Below are positions 61,659 to 64,000 of a stretch of 64,000 nucleotides of DNA, piece after piece. The stretch lies in NCBI GenBank assembly GCA_025403435.1, contig CM046341.1, positions 11,307,219 through 11,371,218 of the forward strand, given 5' to 3'. Below the pieces are notes generated by a model. The model searched no databases. It was not told the origin of the DNA and saw only the letters and a program-made list of their open reading frames with translations. A program made the position numbers and the translations under genes. Every line of letters begins with the position of its first letter. The first letter of the stretch is position 1. Source of the DNA: Artocarpus heterophyllus. Taxonomy: Eukaryota; Streptophyta; Magnoliopsida; Rosales; Moraceae.

Positions 61659-64000
61659 ATGGAGGGACAGCAATCATGGAAGCCAAGGTTGTCGTTCAGG
61701 AACGCCACCATAGTGTTGTGTTTGGTGAACGTGGTCTCCGTCCTCCTTTTGCTTCAAGGCTTTATCTCCTCTGCTTCTTCTCGTTCCAAACTTTCCACCT
61801 CTCAGCTGACTTCAGGTCCCCCCCTCTCTCTCTAAAGATTTTCTGAAAAAGAACCAAATTTGGCACTTGGGTATTGAGAATAATTGCAAACCATGCTGAC
61901 CCTTTTGTCTAAATTTCAACTCTTTCTGTTTCTCTCTTTTTCTACCCGTTAATGAAATTTTGGCTCTTGGGTATTGTGAATATTTGCAAATTACGATGAC
62001 CCTTTACGTGAATTTCAATTCTATATCTTTCTCTTTGTATGCCCTTAAAAATTTTATGAAAAAAGAACACGTTTTGGAACGTGGGTGTTGTCAATATTTG
62101 CAAATCATGCTTACCTATAGTGTAAATTTCCTGGATTTTGTTGAAATTTTATGCTATAACTGGGGAAAGTTATGGGCTTTTTTCGATTAGAGTGGAATTC
62201 TGTTGTTAGATGAACAATCCTTAATGTTTATGGGGGAAATTTTGTAGCTTTCATGTGGGTTTTTGGCTTTTGGCTTTTGTCTTCTACGTTAAGAGCTAAA
62301 AATGATTGATTAAATCTTATTTATGTCATCTTGCCTGATTGGAAGTGACAAAAAAATTAGGGTCTCTATGTTGTTAAAGGAAGTTTAGGGTTCAACAAAC
62401 GCTAGAATTTAAGGAATAGAGGAAACACCAATTTCCAGGAGAAATTCTAATCCATAGATATTTATGGTATAATTTTGTTGATCAACTTTGCCAAAAACTC
62501 AATCAAATTACGTTAAACTTTCACCTCTTCTTCTTCAAGGGTAATGCCAATTATTAGTGTTATAGGATTTCATAGTTTTGAGAAAACCGCTTGGAAGGTT
62601 TCTAATTAAAGGTTAATAAATCTATTATTATGAGTCTAATTATATGGCCAAAGATATGGCTATCCAAAACTCAACATATATGCTGACATGGAATACTTGC
62701 TGAGCTTACTGTGATGTATTCTTGATTTTATTTTACATTCCTTGCTCCTTTTTTTTTTTATTTTTTTTCTGTGTATGCTGTTTACACACACCGTTTACAT
62801 ATAAGAGTTGATATAATGATTAACTAAGTTCAAATGGGAAATTTAAAATTGCAGCTCAACTCAGATACATTAAGGAATCTGAAGAGATTCGTCTTGCGAT
62901 GCAACCGTTGGAACTAATCAAAAGGGTATGGCATTGGTACTATTGTTGCTTTTTCCTTGTTAAGATTCTTAACTACCTTTTCAGATCAATGAAGATTGAT
63001 ATCCACTTGAAAACCCTATGCATTTTATTTTCTGATTACTTCTTCCTGATGAAATGTCATTAAAGTAGAAAACGTTATTATTGTGATTAATATCAAGTAA
63101 TGGTTCAACTTCTGGAATTTCAACGTACAAATGCATTTATGTTGTATGAATATTTCTTGCTTTTTTAGGTAAGGGAAATTCAACAAGAGTCATATGCAGA
63201 ACCAGAGAAGGTCCAAGAGAAGGACGCAAAGCAAACTGCAGCAGCTGATCTTTCTAAAAGATTGAAAGATTTACGTTCCTTGAATGATGCAAATAGTTTG
63301 AAAGGTTAATTATCACTTCCTTTGAGCATTTCTTATAATATTGATAAATAGAAATAGATCTCTTTGCTGTATATTTTTTTACCTTCTTCTGATGAAACTC
63401 CTCAGAGTATAAGCTCTTATATTATTGATAAATAGCAACAGATCTCTTTGCTGTGTTTTTTTTTAACCTTTTTCTGATGAAGCAAGTGTGTTATCATTCT
63501 GCTGTGTTTTTTTCTTTTACCTTCTTCTGTTTCAGTGCTAGCCCTGTTTCTGTTTGTGATTTTAGCCATTGTTTTTATTATAAACTGGCCAAATTGTATT
63601 TCATGTCAAGATTTGTGCCAATTTGTGTGTAAATTTGTCCTCTTTTCAAGTCACAAGACTTTAGGATCACTATAAAAATCTTAACTATAGTAACAATATT
63701 AATTGTACACATGTTATAGACTGCTCAACAAATTGAAATTTGAAGCAAGCATGAAGCTTCTAGCTCATGTAGAAAGCATGCCAACATTTGTGTCGAATAT
63801 CCGTCTGTGGTTTGTGCTGAGATTAAATGTCTTTCGCTTTAAATTTTATGATCACACTGGAGATTTTGAAATATTTATTTATATGATCAACTTGATTTTA
63901 CTGATTTGCGTAATGTTTGTCAGCTTTGGAGGAGTGGCGTAAACGGAAGATGGAACGAGCTAGACTTCGCCAACTAGAGAAAAATGGGACACTCACATCT
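61659..64000 (+). CDS. Plant-specific small membrane protein, function unknown (3' end beyond window)
   Basis: Exons 61659-61815, 62855-62925, 63169-63304 and 63924 to beyond 64000, with consistent phases (1, 0, 1). The protein begins MEGQQSWKPRLSFRNATIVL and has one membrane segment (IVLCLVNVVSVLLLLQGF, about residues 18-36) and a Ser-rich linker. A charged helical part follows (YIKESEEIRLAMQPLELIKR; ADLSKRLKDLRSLNDANSLK; EEWRKRKMERARLRQLEKNG), likely a coiled coil on one side of the membrane. An upstream in-frame ATG at 61584 would add 25 residues, 11 of them glutamate from a GAA repeat. I prefer 61659, since the repeat looks like leader DNA. It resembles conserved uncharacterised plant proteins; no function is known to me. 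Confidence 0.75.

Overview
This is a window of plant nuclear DNA, probably from a dicot tree or shrub (species not determinable by eye). The reasons are GT-AG introns, AT-rich intergenic DNA, Copia and Tekay-type LTR retrotransposons, a PIF/Harbinger remnant, and four host loci with clear plant homologues: MSH1, SEC20, a universal stress protein and organellar GATB.

Layout. 1-5895: antisense Tekay/Del-like element with about 4 kb LTRs and only a 1.2 kb internal region (LARD-like). 6172-7313: an inverted fragment of the same LTR. 7318-11329: 5'-truncated Copia element. 11462-33167: the C-terminal three quarters of the mismatch-repair homologue MSH1 in about 15 exons. Its introns hold three more Copia elements (16259-20119 plus, 20589-25676 plus, 26826-31983 minus). 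This MSH1 copy carries an apparent lost splice acceptor, three frameshifting lesions, an in-frame TAG at an exon edge and a downstream TGA, so I call it a pseudogene. 34890-36750: duplicated repeats and a dead PIF/Harbinger transposase. 37532-43102: AT-rich mosaic with an RPA1-like remnant and a dead LOG fragment, possibly a Helitron with captured genes. 45940-48200: remnant of another antisense Copia-like element with an array of ACATGT-centred palindromes. 48305-49608: 5'-truncated SEC20 SNARE gene with an in-frame stop.

The right third looks functional. It holds a two-exon universal stress protein gene (50139-51361, minus), an intact eight-exon GATB gene (52692-56871, minus, 552 aa, one GC-AG intron), an intergenic stretch with a 5'-truncated tRNA-Ser(AGA) remnant and two related foldback MITEs, and the start of a small single-pass membrane protein gene (61659 to beyond the window, plus).

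Interpretation. As I recall, MSH1 and SEC20 are also neighbours in Arabidopsis (At3g24320 and At3g24315), so this looks like an ancestral gene pair. Both members are broken here, while USP, GATB and the membrane protein gene are intact. A redundant duplicated segment losing MSH1-SEC20, with functional copies elsewhere, is the simplest reading but remains inference. I found no CRISPR, operon or other prokaryote-like system.
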